64,000 nucleotides of DNA from Microbacterium kyungheense (GTDB lineage: Bacteria > Actinomycetota > Actinomycetes > Actinomycetales > Microbacteriaceae). A program made the position numbers and the translations under genes. Positions within the stretch are counted from its first letter, which is position 1. Each line of letters opens with the position of its first letter. Positions 50,272 through 59,900 of the stretch are shown here, one piece after another. Where the stretch lies: assembly GCF_006783905.1 (NCBI RefSeq), contig NZ_VFPE01000002.1:62001-126000 (forward strand), in the 5' to 3' direction. Below the pieces are notes generated by a model. The model did not search any database, had not been told where the DNA came from, and worked only from the letters and a program-made list of their open reading frames with translations.

Positions 50272-50855
50272 GCAAGGCACTGTTCATCGTCGACGTACAG
50301 AACGATTTCACCGAGGGCGGCGCCCTGGGTGTGGTGGGCGGCGACGCCGTCGCCCGGGGGATCTCGCAGTTCCTCGTGACCCACGCCGAGGACTACGCCG
50401 TGATCATCGCCTCCCGCGACTGGCATGACGGCGACAACGACAACGGCGGCCATTTCGCTGCCGGCGAGCCGGACTTCGTCGACACGTGGCCGGCGCACTG
50501 CGTCGCCGGCACCGAGGGCGCCGAGTACGACCCCGGGCTCGACACCGCGGCCGTCACGCATCACGTCAAGAAGGGGCAGGGCAGGCCGGCGTACTCGCTG
50601 TACGAGGGCACGACCGATCAGGGCGAGACCGTCTCGCAGTTGCTCGACGCCCACGGCGTGGTCGACGTCGACGTGGCCGGCATCGCCACCGACTACTGCG
50701 TGCGGGCCTCGGCGCTCGATGCGATCGAGCACGGCCGCCACGTGCGCGTGCTCACCGATCTCGTGGCAGGCGTCGCCGCGCAGACGAGCGATGCCGCGCT
50801 GGCGGAGCTCGCGCACGCCGGTGCCGAGCTCGCGTCGGCGGCATCGACGGACTGA
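50268..50855 (+). CDS. pncA: Nicotinamidase (isochorismatase family)
   Basis: A 195-residue cysteine hydrolase that turns nicotinamide into nicotinate for NAD salvage. The catalytic triad is visible: Asp in FIVDVQNDF, Lys in THHVKKGQG and Cys in GIATDYCVRAS. The metal site region is SRDWHDGDN. Pyrazinamidase activity would be expected for this family. TACGCT at 50256-50261 lies six bases before the ATG, although the ATG also overlaps the MMPL stop. Confidence 0.93.
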   Translation: MSKALFIVDVQNDFTEGGALGVVGGDAVARGISQFLVTHAEDYAVIIASRDWHDGDNDNGGHFAAGEPDFVDTWPAHCVAGTEGAEYDPGLDTAAVTHHVKKGQGRPAYSLYEGTTDQGETVSQLLDAHGVVDVDVAGIATDYCVRASALDAIEHGRHVRVLTDLVAGVAAQTSDAALAELAHAGAELASAASTD

Positions 50856-50888
50856 GGGCGAGCGGATCCGACCGCTAGCCTCGGGATC

Positions 50889-51338
50889 GTGACCACGATC
50901 CGCACACTTCTTCGCACCGACCACGACGCCTGGCTGCCGCTGTGGCGCGGCTATCTCGAGTTCTACGAGGCCGAGCTCTCGGACGAGCAGACGACGCTCA
51001 CGTGGAATCGGCTCATCGACCCGCAGTTCCCGATCCACGGTGCGCTCGCCGTCGACGACGACGGCGCCGCCGTGGGGATCGTCCACTGGCTCACCCACGC
51101 CGCGACGTGGTCGGCGCAGCCGTACTGCTACCTGGAGGATCTGTTCGTCGCACCGGGCGTGCGCGGAGCAGGCGCGGGCCGCGCGCTCATCGCGCATGTC
51201 GCCGAGTGGGCTGACGCGCACGGCTCGCCGAAGGTCTACTGGCTCACGCAGGAGACGAACACGACGGCGCGGGCGCTGTACGACCGCGTCGCCACGCACA
51301 CCGGCTACGTCCACTACCAGATCGGACTCGGTTCGTGA
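50889..51338 (+). CDS. GNAT family N-acetyltransferase
   Basis: A 149-residue GNAT protein. It has YCYLEDLFVAPGVRGAGAGRALIAHVAEWA, in which VRGAGAGRAL is the acetyl-CoA pyrophosphate loop, and ends with the typical QETNTTARALYDRVATHTGYVHYQ. The acceptor is unknown. GTG start with TAGCCT (50876-50881) seven bases upstream, so probably its own leaderless transcript. Confidence 0.88.
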   Translation: MTTIRTLLRTDHDAWLPLWRGYLEFYEAELSDEQTTLTWNRLIDPQFPIHGALAVDDDGAAVGIVHWLTHAATWSAQPYCYLEDLFVAPGVRGAGAGRALIAHVAEWADAHGSPKVYWLTQETNTTARALYDRVATHTGYVHYQIGLGS

Positions 51339-51455
51339 GCGTCTCGCCGGTGGCGGCCCGCGCGGATTAGACCATCCGGCGGACGCGCGTCAAGACCGGT
51401 CCGCGTCGGCTCCCGCAGTGCCATCGTGTGTGGTGCACAGGAAGGGGGCCGGTGA

Positions 51456-51857
51456 GTGAAGGTCATGCGATCGGTGGTCGGCCTGGTCATCGTCGGCGCT
51501 CTGGCGACGGGGTGCGCGGCCTCTGCGGCCGACATCCAGCCCATGGCCGCCGACGCGCTCTCGGCGGCGCGCTCCGCGGATCTCGGCATCGACCTCGACG
51601 AGGCGGGACGGACCTTCCCGACGACGGCCGGCGTCCTCCTGGAAGACATGGCCACGCAGCTCAGCGACGTCATCACGCAGCTGGAAGAGACGCAGACGGC
51701 CGACGAGGCGGCGGAGCATGACCGCCGGCAGGCGCTCGCGGCCTCTCGCGACGCGATCGACGCCATCCACACCGCCCAGCGAGGCGATGACGCCGCCGCG
51801 CAGCGCGCCCTGAGCTCTGCGATCGACGTGCTCCAGGACCTGGCGGGCGGGCAATGA
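51456..51857 (+). CDS. Small lipoprotein in the NRAMP-related operon
   Basis: A 133-residue protein with lipobox ALATGC (Cys20) and an all-helical Ala/Asp/Glu-rich mature part (for example SDVITQLEETQTADEAAEHD). I recognise no family. It begins with GTG and ends overlapping the transporter gene by four bases (ATGA), so it is translationally coupled to it. It may be an extracellular accessory or sensor protein for the transporter. This is an inference from position. Confidence 0.75.
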   Translation: MKVMRSVVGLVIVGALATGCAASAADIQPMAADALSAARSADLGIDLDEAGRTFPTTAGVLLEDMATQLSDVITQLEETQTADEAAEHDRRQALAASRDAIDAIHTAQRGDDAAAQRALSSAIDVLQDLAGGQ

Positions 51858-53083
51858 AGAAGCTGTTCGCCGTCGCGCTCGGCATCCTGACCGCCATCGG
51901 CGGGTTCGTCGACATCGGCGACCTCGTCACCAACGCGGTCGTCGGGTCCCGCTTCGGGATGGGGCTGGCCTGGGTCGTGCTCATCGGCATCGTCGGCATC
52001 TGCGTGTACGCCGACATGTCGGGTCGCGTCGCCGCGGTGAGCGGACGCGCCACGTTCGAGGTCATCCGTGAACGGCTGGGGCCCCGCGCCGGGCTGGCCA
52101 ATCTGACGGCGTCGTTCCTGATCAATCTGCTGACGCTCACGGCCGAGATCGGCGGTATCGCGCTCGCCCTGCAGCTGGCGGCAGGCGTGGGACCGGGCAT
52201 GTGGATCCCGGTGGCGCTGTTCGCCGTATGGATCGTCGTCTGGCGTACGAAGTTCTCGATCATGGAGAACGTCGCCGGGCTCCTCGGACTCTGCCTCATC
52301 GTGTTCGTGGTGGCGCTGTTCCTGCTGAAGCCCGACTGGGGGACGCTCGCGACGCAGGCGGTGGAGCCCTGGACCGAGACCTCCGGCCACCCACTGTCGT
52401 ACTGGTACTTCGCAGTCGCGCTGTTCGGCGCCGCGATGACGCCGTACGAGGTCTTCTTCTTCTCGTCGGGCGCCGTCGAGGAGGGGTGGAGCAAGAAGGA
52501 CCTCTCGACCGAGCGCGCCAACGTGTTCATCGGCTTCCCGCTCGGAGGCATCCTCTCGCTCGCCATCGCCGCGTGCGCGTCGGTCGTGCTGCTGCCGAAG
52601 GCGATCGAGGTCACCTCGCTGTCGCAGCTCGTGCTGCCCGTCGCTCAGGCGGGCGGACAGCTCGCGCTCGCCTTCGTCATCGTCGGCATCCTGGCCGCGA
52701 CGTTCGGGGCCGCCCTGGAGACGACGCTGTCCAGCGGTTACACCCTGGCGCAGTTCTTCGGGTGGAGCTGGGGCAAGTTCCGTCGCCCGGCGCAGGCGGC
52801 ACGGTTCCACCTGTCGATGATCATCTGCCTCCTCGTCGGCGGCGGCATCCTGGCGACGGGCGTCGATCCGGTGGCCGTGACCGAGATCTCGGTGGTGTTC
52901 TCGGCCGTCGCGCTGCCGTTGACCTACTTCCCGATCCTCGTCGTCGCGAACGATCCGGAGTACATGGGCGACGAGGTGAACGGGCGGGTGCGCAACGCGC
53001 TGGCTGTGGTGTTCCTCGTCGTCATCCTGATCGCGGCGATCGCCGCGATCCCGCTCCTGATCATCACGGGGATGGGCTCATGA
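51854..53083 (+). CDS. NRAMP-related divalent cation transporter
   Basis: A 409-residue protein with 11 TM helices that follows the NRAMP/SLC11 plan. The metal site departs from the classic one. In TM1 the usual DPGN reads DIGD (in GGFVDIGDLVTNAVVGSRFG). In TM6 the usual MPHN reads TPYE (LFGAAMTPYEVFFFSSG), so the soft Met ligand, His and Asn are replaced. Similar changes are known from NRAMP-related magnesium transporters, so Mg2+ is more likely than Mn2+ or Fe2+. The alignment was done by eye. PRC-barrel-like genes follow. Confidence 0.86.
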   Translation: MKKLFAVALGILTAIGGFVDIGDLVTNAVVGSRFGMGLAWVVLIGIVGICVYADMSGRVAAVSGRATFEVIRERLGPRAGLANLTASFLINLLTLTAEIGGIALALQLAAGVGPGMWIPVALFAVWIVVWRTKFSIMENVAGLLGLCLIVFVVALFLLKPDWGTLATQAVEPWTETSGHPLSYWYFAVALFGAAMTPYEVFFFSSGAVEEGWSKKDLSTERANVFIGFPLGGILSLAIAACASVVLLPKAIEVTSLSQLVLPVAQAGGQLALAFVIVGILAATFGAALETTLSSGYTLAQFFGWSWGKFRRPAQAARFHLSMIICLLVGGGILATGVDPVAVTEISVVFSAVALPLTYFPILVVANDPEYMGDEVNGRVRNALAVVFLVVILIAAIAAIPLLIITGMGS

Positions 53084-53496
53084 GGCGAGCACGCGCGCCG
53101 CAGCATCCACTCGACTGGTACCGCGACCCTGACGGCCGGGCGGTCGATGCCCGGCTGCACCTGCTGGATCGTCAGATGCTGGACCCGCACGACGTGCCCA
53201 TCAGCACCGTCGACGACATCGAGATCGACGGGCTGGAGGTGGGCGAGCCGGTCGACCACGAAAGCCCTCCGACGGTGTCGGCGGTCCTCGTAGGAGCTGC
53301 CGTGCTGCCGCGCGTGTTCGGGGGCACCATGCCCCGCTCGCGGTGGGACCGGATCGACTGGCGCCTGGTCCGCCGGCTCGACACCGTCATCCGCATCGAC
53401 GCCGAGGCGGACGACCTCGATGCCACGTGGCTGGAGAGGTGGATTCGCGACCGTGTGATCGCCCGCATCCCCGGAGGTCGCCATGATCCTGAGTGA
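53080..53496 (+). CDS. PRC-barrel-like protein 1 of the NRAMP-related operon
   Basis: A 138-residue soluble protein. The N-terminal part LDWYRDPDGRAVDARLHLLD and DVPISTVDDIEIDGLEVG look like a PRC-barrel/CBS-type beta module; the rest is charged helices (WDRIDWRLVRRLDTVIRIDAEADDLDAT). It overlaps the transporter by four bases (ATGA) and the next gene by 14 bases. It has no signal peptide, so it probably acts on the cytoplasmic side of the transporter. Confidence 0.68.
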   Translation: MRRARAPQHPLDWYRDPDGRAVDARLHLLDRQMLDPHDVPISTVDDIEIDGLEVGEPVDHESPPTVSAVLVGAAVLPRVFGGTMPRSRWDRIDWRLVRRLDTVIRIDAEADDLDATWLERWIRDRVIARIPGGRHDPE

Positions 53497-53869
53497 ACTG
53501 CTCGACATGCCGGTCATCGACGTCGACGGGAAGCATCTCGGCGTCGTGGTGGACGTGCGGTTCCGGCGCGGTGCACGCCGCCGGGATCATGAGGGCGACC
53601 TCGAGCTCATCGCGCTGATCGTGAGTCCGCACAGCCGCATGTCGATGTACGGCTACGAACGCGGCCGGGTGGACCGGCCCGTCGTCGTGGCGCGCCTGAT
53701 CGAGTGGCTCCACCGCGGCTCCCGCCTGATCCCGTGGGAGTGCGTGCGCGTGGTCGAGCGCGACGCCGTGCACCTCGGTGTCGCGGCGCCTCAGATCCCG
53801 CTGGACGTGCGGCGCGGCATCCCGGGCTCCACCGGCACCAGCACCGGGGGCCGCGGCCGCACCGCGTGA
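53483..53869 (+). CDS. PRC-barrel-like protein 2 of the NRAMP-related operon
   Basis: A 128-residue soluble protein. It opens with the PRC-barrel pattern SELLDMPVIDVDGKHLGVVVDVRF and has a second strand set RLIPWECVRVVERDAVHLG. The overlap with the previous gene (14 bases) shows coupled translation; GGAGG is seven bases before its ATG. In other bacteria PRC-barrel proteins bind RNA or membranes. Here they may regulate the cation transporter. It converges with narI. Confidence 0.75.
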   Translation: MILSELLDMPVIDVDGKHLGVVVDVRFRRGARRRDHEGDLELIALIVSPHSRMSMYGYERGRVDRPVVVARLIEWLHRGSRLIPWECVRVVERDAVHLGVAAPQIPLDVRRGIPGSTGTSTGGRGRTA

Positions 53870-53872
53870 GGG

Positions 53873-54667
53873 TCAGCGCTTCTTGGTGGTGGGGGAGCCG
53901 CTCGTGACGCTGCGCGCGGACTTGTCGGACGTCCGGTCCCGGGTGCCGACGGGTGCCCACCCCCGCCGGATGCCACGAGCCGTGGTAGGCCGCCCGTCGC
54001 GGGAGCGGTACACGATGTACGGCCGGAAGAGGTAGTGCACGGGCGCCGTGAACGCGTGCACGAGCCGCGTGAACGGCCACAGCATGAACAGCACCATGCC
54101 GATGAGCGTGTGCAGCTGGAAGTCGAGCGAGGCTTGACTCATCGCGGCGATGTCGGGCTGGAACACGAAGAGCGACCGGAACCACGGCGCCACGGTGTCG
54201 CGATACGTGAGCTCCTGGTGGGGCCCGATGACGCCGAGCACGGTCGTCGCGAGCCCGGCCACGATGGCGGCGACGAGCACGACGTACATGGTCTTGTCGT
54301 TCTTGGTGGTCGCCATGAACACCGGCCCGGTCGTCCGGCGGCGATAGATCAGGATGCCGACGCCGACGAGCGTCGCGAACCCCGCGATCGAGCCGAGACC
54401 GAGGGCTGCCAGATGGTACATCTCGTCCGAGATGCCGAAGAAGTCGGTCCACGCCTTGGGGATCACCAGGCCCGCGATGTGCCCGATGACCACGACGAGG
54501 ATGCCGAAGTGGAACAGCGGCGACCCGATCCGCAGCAGCCGCGACTCGTACAGCTGCGACGAGCGGGTGGTCCAGCCGAACTGGTCGTACCGGTACCGCC
54601 AGATCGTGCCGCCCACCAGCACGGCCACCATGATGTAGGGCAGGATCCCCCACAGGAACAGGTCCAT
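53873..54667 (-). CDS. narI: Respiratory nitrate reductase gamma subunit
   Basis: A 264-residue di-heme cytochrome b that takes electrons from quinol. Five TM helices are visible, starting FLWGILPYIMVAVLVGGTIWRY. The haem-ligand His are in FHFGILVVVIGHIAGLVIP (TM2) and LHTLIGMVLFMLWPFTRLVHAFTAP (TM5). The start ATG overlaps the narJ stop by one base. The C-terminus is extended by a basic tail (about 40 residues). Confidence 0.94.
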   Translation of the reverse strand: MDLFLWGILPYIMVAVLVGGTIWRYRYDQFGWTTRSSQLYESRLLRIGSPLFHFGILVVVIGHIAGLVIPKAWTDFFGISDEMYHLAALGLGSIAGFATLVGVGILIYRRRTTGPVFMATTKNDKTMYVVLVAAIVAGLATTVLGVIGPHQELTYRDTVAPWFRSLFVFQPDIAAMSQASLDFQLHTLIGMVLFMLWPFTRLVHAFTAPVHYLFRPYIVYRSRDGRPTTARGIRRGWAPVGTRDRTSDKSARSVTSGSPTTKKR

Positions 54668-55290
54668 CAGCGTCCTCCGGCCGGGTGCAGCGGCAGCAGC
54701 CGCGGGTCGTGCGCGTCGAGCCCGACGGACTCGCGCGGCGGACCGGCCGCCGCCATCGCCATCGCCTGCTGGCGGTCGGCAGGGGAGCGGCCGGGGAGCG
54801 TGCCGCACACCGCGGCCACGACGCCGGAGTAGCGCGACCCGCGTTCGGTCAGCGCGATGCGGATCAGCTCCAGGCTCGGCCGGTACTCCTGCAGCAGCTC
54901 CGCGCCCTCGCGCGGTGCATGCCGTGCGAACTCCAGCACGAGCGGCAGATAGTCCGGCAGCTCGCCGGTGCCGTCCAGCTCGAGCCCCGCCTCGCGGTAC
55001 CGGCTCTTGAGATCGGCGAGCACGGCGCCGCGGCGGCGCGTGTCGCCGTCGGTCCAGTAGCTCAGGTAGAGCGCGTGACGCCGCGACATGTCGAACGTGT
55101 CGACATACACGGCCTGCACCTCGGAGGCCGGCGTGGCCGCCCACCACTCGAAGAGGGGAGCGAAGGATGCCGCCGCCCGCGGTGCGGACTCCCTGAGCGC
55201 CGCCGCGACCAGCTGCGACGACCCCAGCACCGCGTCGTCGGGGTAGCTCAGGCACAGCGACGCCGCCTGGTGGATGACCCGGGCGCTCAC
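54667..55290 (-). CDS. narJ: Nitrate reductase assembly chaperone
   Basis: A 207-residue helical protein of the NarJ/TorD family. It inserts the molybdenum cofactor into NarG and is not part of the final enzyme. Typical features are HQAASLCLSYPDD near the start, YVDTFDMSRRHALYLSYWTDGDTRRRG in the middle, and DYLPLVLEFA. It sits between narH and narI and overlaps both by a few bases. Confidence 0.93.
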   Translation of the reverse strand: MSARVIHQAASLCLSYPDDAVLGSSQLVAAALRESAPRAAASFAPLFEWWAATPASEVQAVYVDTFDMSRRHALYLSYWTDGDTRRRGAVLADLKSRYREAGLELDGTGELPDYLPLVLEFARHAPREGAELLQEYRPSLELIRIALTERGSRYSGVVAAVCGTLPGRSPADRQQAMAMAAAGPPRESVGLDAHDPRLLPLHPAGGR

Positions 55291-56978
55291 GGCGAGCCTC
55301 CGGACGAGGCATCCCGATCCGCGGACTTGGGCGGGAACAGGCCCGACGGGGCGCCGTTGCCGTCCCAGTTCAGCAGGTTGACGCGTCCGCGCAGCGATTC
55401 GCTGCTGGCGGCGACATCGGCTGTCTGCCGATCCTTGAGCGCCTGGAAGGTCTCGACGGCGACCGGCACGGGCCGGCCGCTCGCCTCGCCGAAGGGCCCG
55501 GACTCCGAGCCGTACGCGCCGCCGTCGAAGTCCAGCGAGCAGCCGAGCTCCTCGAGCTCGTGCGCGCGCTCGTAGTGAGCGGTGGGGATGACGTAGCGGT
55601 CCTCGTACTTGGCGATCGCGAGCAGCCGGTACATGGCGTAGATCGATTCGCCCGTCATGCCGACCGCTTCAGGGATCGACTCGTCCCGCTCACGGTCGAG
55701 CGTGATGTCGCGCAGGTACGAGCGCATGGCCGCCAGCCGCCACAGCACCGCCGTGATGATGTCGGTGTCGCCCGCGGTGAACAGCTCGGCGAGGTACTCG
55801 ACCGGGATGCGCAGCGCCTCGATCGCGCCGAACAGGGTGCCCGCCGACTCGGCATCGTGGCCCTGATCGCGCAGCAGGTCGACGATGGGCGACAGCGGCG
55901 GGATGTACCAGACCATCGGCATCGTGCGGTACTCGGGATGCAGCGGCAGCGCGACCCGGTACTTCTTGGCCAGGGCGTACACGGGCGACCGGCGTGCGGC
56001 ATCCATCCAGTCCTCGGGGATGTCGCCCTGCGCGCGGGCCGCCGCGATCACCTCGGGGTCGTCCGGATCGAGGATGAGGTCGAGCTGGGCCTCGTACAGG
56101 TCCTTCTCGTCGGCGGTCGACGCGGCCTCGGTGACGCGGTCGGCGTCGTAGAGGAACAGCCCGAGGTAGCGCAGGCGCCCCACGCACGTCTCGGAGCACA
56201 CCGTGGGGATGCCGACCTCCAGGCGCGGGTAGCACAGCGTGCACTTCTCGGCCTTGCCGGTCTTGTGGTTGAAGTAGATCTTCTTGTACGGGCAGCCGGT
56301 GATGCACTGGCGCCAGCCGCGGCAGCGGTCCTGGTCGACGAGCACGATGCCGTCCTCGGCGCGCTTGTAGATCGCGCCCGACGGGCAGGACGCCATGCAC
56401 GACGGGTTGAGGCAGTGCTCGCAGATGCGGGGCAGGTAGAACATGAAGGTCTGCTCGAACTGCAGCTTGATGGCGTCCTCGGACTCCCGCCGCACCTTCT
56501 CGACGATCGGGTCGAGGTGGCCCATCTCGGAGGCGCCGCCGAGGTCGTCGTCCCAGTTGGCCGACCACGTGATCTGCGTGTCCTCGCCGGTGATCAGCGA
56601 CTTCGGCCGTGCGACCGGGAAGTCGTCGCCCAGCGGAGCGTCGATCAGGGTCTCGTAGTCGTAGGTCCACGGCTCGTAGTAGTCCTCGAGCTTGGGCTGC
56701 ACGGGCGACGAGAAGATCGAGAACAGCCGCTTCGCACGACTGCCGGTGCGCAGCGAGAGCCGGCCGCGGCGGTTGAGCGTCCAGCCGCCGCGCCACTGCT
56801 CCTGGTCCTCGTAGCGGCGCGGGTAGCCCTGGCCCGGACGGGTCTCGACGTTGTTGAACCATACGTACTCGGTGCCCGCCCGGTTGGTCCACGCCTGCTT
56901 GCACGTGACCGAGCAGGTGTGGCATCCGATGCACTTGTCGAGGTTCATGACCATGCCCATCTGGGCCATCACGCGCAT
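55287..56978 (-). CDS. narH: Respiratory nitrate reductase beta subunit
   Basis: A 563-residue iron-sulfur subunit that carries electrons from NarI to NarG. Four Cys clusters are visible: CIGCHTCSVTCKQAW at the N-terminus; CEHCLNPSCMASCP; CRGWRQCITGCP, whose Trp marks the 3Fe-4S cluster; and CTLCYPR to CSETCVG. The start ATG overlaps the narG stop. In-frame ATGs four and seven codons on are possible alternatives. Confidence 0.96.
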   Translation of the reverse strand: MRVMAQMGMVMNLDKCIGCHTCSVTCKQAWTNRAGTEYVWFNNVETRPGQGYPRRYEDQEQWRGGWTLNRRGRLSLRTGSRAKRLFSIFSSPVQPKLEDYYEPWTYDYETLIDAPLGDDFPVARPKSLITGEDTQITWSANWDDDLGGASEMGHLDPIVEKVRRESEDAIKLQFEQTFMFYLPRICEHCLNPSCMASCPSGAIYKRAEDGIVLVDQDRCRGWRQCITGCPYKKIYFNHKTGKAEKCTLCYPRLEVGIPTVCSETCVGRLRYLGLFLYDADRVTEAASTADEKDLYEAQLDLILDPDDPEVIAAARAQGDIPEDWMDAARRSPVYALAKKYRVALPLHPEYRTMPMVWYIPPLSPIVDLLRDQGHDAESAGTLFGAIEALRIPVEYLAELFTAGDTDIITAVLWRLAAMRSYLRDITLDRERDESIPEAVGMTGESIYAMYRLLAIAKYEDRYVIPTAHYERAHELEELGCSLDFDGGAYGSESGPFGEASGRPVPVAVETFQALKDRQTADVAASSESLRGRVNLLNWDGNGAPSGLFPPKSADRDASSGGSP

Positions 56979-59900
56979 CAGAACACCACCTCCTGGCTGC
57001 GGCGGCGCACCGTGGCCACCATGTCGCGCTGGTTCCCGGTCGGCCCCAGGTAGTTGAACGCGTACGACAGCTGCGCGTACCCGCCGATGAGGTGCGTGGG
57101 TTTGACGAGCAGGCGGGTGACGGAGTTGTGGATGCCGCCGCGCCGGCCGGTCGCCTCGGACTTGGGCACGTCGATCGTGCGCTCCTGGGCGTGGTGCACG
57201 TAGACCACGCCGGTCGGCATGCGGTGCGACACGATGGCTCGTGCCACCAGCACACCGTTGGAGTTGACGCACTCGACCCAGTCGTTGTCGGCCGCACCGA
57301 TGGCGGCGGCATCGTCCGGGCTCATCCAGACGGTGGGGCCGCCGCGCGAGAGCGACAGCATGAACAGGTTGTCCTGGTACTCGGAGTGGATGGACCACTT
57401 CGAGTGCGGCGTGAGATAGCGCACGACGACCTGCTGCTCGCCGTTCGGGCCGAGCCGGGGCTCGCCGAACAGGCGGTGCATGTCCAGCGGCGGCCGGTAG
57501 ATCGGCAGCCCCTCGCCGAGGTCGCGCATCCACGCATGGTCGAGGTAGAAGTGCATGCGGCCGGTCAGGGTGTGGAACGGCTTCAGCCGCTCGATGTTCA
57601 CGGTGAACGGGGCGTACCGGCGGCCGCCGGTCTCGGAGCCCGACCATTCTGGCGAGGTGATCACGGGGACGGGGGCGGCCTGCGTCATCGCGAAGGTGAT
57701 GCGCTTCTCTTCCGAGCCCTCGGCGAGGTCGGCCAGCGGTCTGCCGACGCGCTTCTCGAGCGTCCGGAAGCCCTGCGCGGCCAGCTCGCCGTTCGTGGTG
57801 CCCGAGAAGGCGAGGATCGCCTCGGCCATCTTGACGTCGGTGTCCATCGCCGGACGCCCGTCGGCAGCACCCCCCAGCATGACGCCGGTCTTCTGCGCGA
57901 GCACCTCGACCTCGTGTGTCAGGTCGTAGGTCACCGCCTTGGTGGTGAACCCCAGGGTGTCGGCGAGCGGCCCCACCGCGGCCAGCTTGTCGGCGATCGC
58001 CGTGTAGTCGCGTTCGACGACCGTGTACTGCGGCATCGTCCTGCCCGGGATGCCGCGCCCGTCGCCGCGCGTCCAGTCCCGCACCTCGCCACCCGGCTGC
58101 GCCGTTTCGCCCGGCGTGTCGTGCTGCATCGGCACCGACACCAGATCGCGGCGCGTGCCGAGGTGGGTGCGCGCCTGGGCCGAGAACTCCGTCGCGATGG
58201 CGTGGAACAGGTCGAAGTCGCTGCGTGCCTCCCACGGCGGGTCGATCGCCGGCGTGAACGCGTGCACGAACGGGTGCATGTCGGTCGACGACAGGTCGTG
58301 CTTCTCGTACCAGGTGGCGGCGGGGAACACGACGTCCGACAGCAGGGTGGTCGACGTCATGCGGAAGTCGGCCGACACCAGCAGGTCGAGCTTGCCCTCG
58401 GGGATCCGGTCGCGCCATTTCACGTCGTTGGGCCGCACGCTCGCCTCGTCGGTCGCCATGACGTTGCTGTGCGTGCCGAGCAGGTACTTGAGGAAGTACT
58501 CGTTGCCCTTCGCGCTGGAGCCCATCAGGTTCGACCGCCACAGCGTCAGCAGGCGCGGCCAGTTCTCGGGGGCGTCGACGTCGGCGATGGCCGGCTGCAG
58601 CTCCCCGGATTCGAGTTGAGAGACGACGAAGGATGCCGCATCCGCCGCGTCGCCGCGAGCTACCGCCTCATCGGCCCGGTCGGCCAGGTCCAGCGGATTC
58701 ACGTCGAACTGCGGGTAGAACGGCATCCAGCCCAGGCGAGCCGACTGCGCGATCGTGTCGGCCGTGTGCATGCCCGCGAGGTTGCCCTCGGCCAGCGGCG
58801 AGGCCAGCGCGTCGGCGGAGTACCCGTCGAAGCGCCACTGATCGGTGTGCATATACCAGTACGCCGTGCCGATCATCGTGCGCGGCGGCCGACTCCAGTC
58901 GAGGGCGTTCGCCAGCGACAGCCAGCCCGTGATCGGGCGGCACTTCTCCTGCCCCACGTAGTGCGCCCAGCCGCCGCCGTTGCGCCCCATCGACCCCGTG
59001 AGGATCAAGAGCGCGAGGATCGCCCGGTAGGTGGCATCCCCATGGAACCACTGGCAGATGCCGGCGCCCATGATGATCATCGACCGGCCCTGCGACTCGG
59101 CGGCGTTGGCCGCGAACTCGCGCGCGATGCGGATCGCCGCCTGCGCCGGCACGCCGGTGATCTCCTCCTGCCATGCCGGGGTGTAGGGCGAATCGGCGTC
59201 GTCGTAGTCGGTGGGCCAGTCCCCGGGGAGCCCTTCGCGCGCGACGCCGTACTGCGCGAGCATCAGGTCCAGCACGGTCGTGACGAGGATGCCGCCCACC
59301 CGGGTCGCCGGGACGCCCCGGCGCAGCACCGCGCCTTCGCCGTCCGCCGCGTCGAACCTGGGGAGCAGCACCTCGGCGTCCTCGGTCGCGGTGCCGGCGG
59401 GCAGGTCGCGCACCGACAGCGCGGGCTCCACGCCTTCGAGGTCGAGGTTCCAGCGGCCCTCGCCCGACGGCGCATACCGGAAGCCCATCGAGCCGTTCGG
59501 CACGCGCGGGGTTCCGCCGGCGGCATCCAGCACGACCGTCTTCCACTCATCCTCAGGCGTGTCGCCGCCGAGGTCCTTGGACGTGAGGAACGTGCCCGGG
59601 ACGTAGGCGCCGTCGCGCTCGACGAGCCGCACCAGATGGGGCAGGTCGGTGTACTGGCGCGAGAAGTCCGCGAAGAACGGCACGCGCCGGTCGACGTAGT
59701 TCTCCTTCAGCACGACGTGGCCCATCGCCATGGCGAGTGCGGCGTCGGTGCCGGCCTGGCAGGGCAGCCACTCGTCGGCGAACTTGGTGTTGTCGGCGTA
59801 GTCGGGGCTGACGGTGACGACCTTCGTGCCGCGGTAGCGGACCTCGGCCATCCAGTGCGCGTCGGGCGTGCGCGTGACCGGGACGTTGGAGCCCCACATC

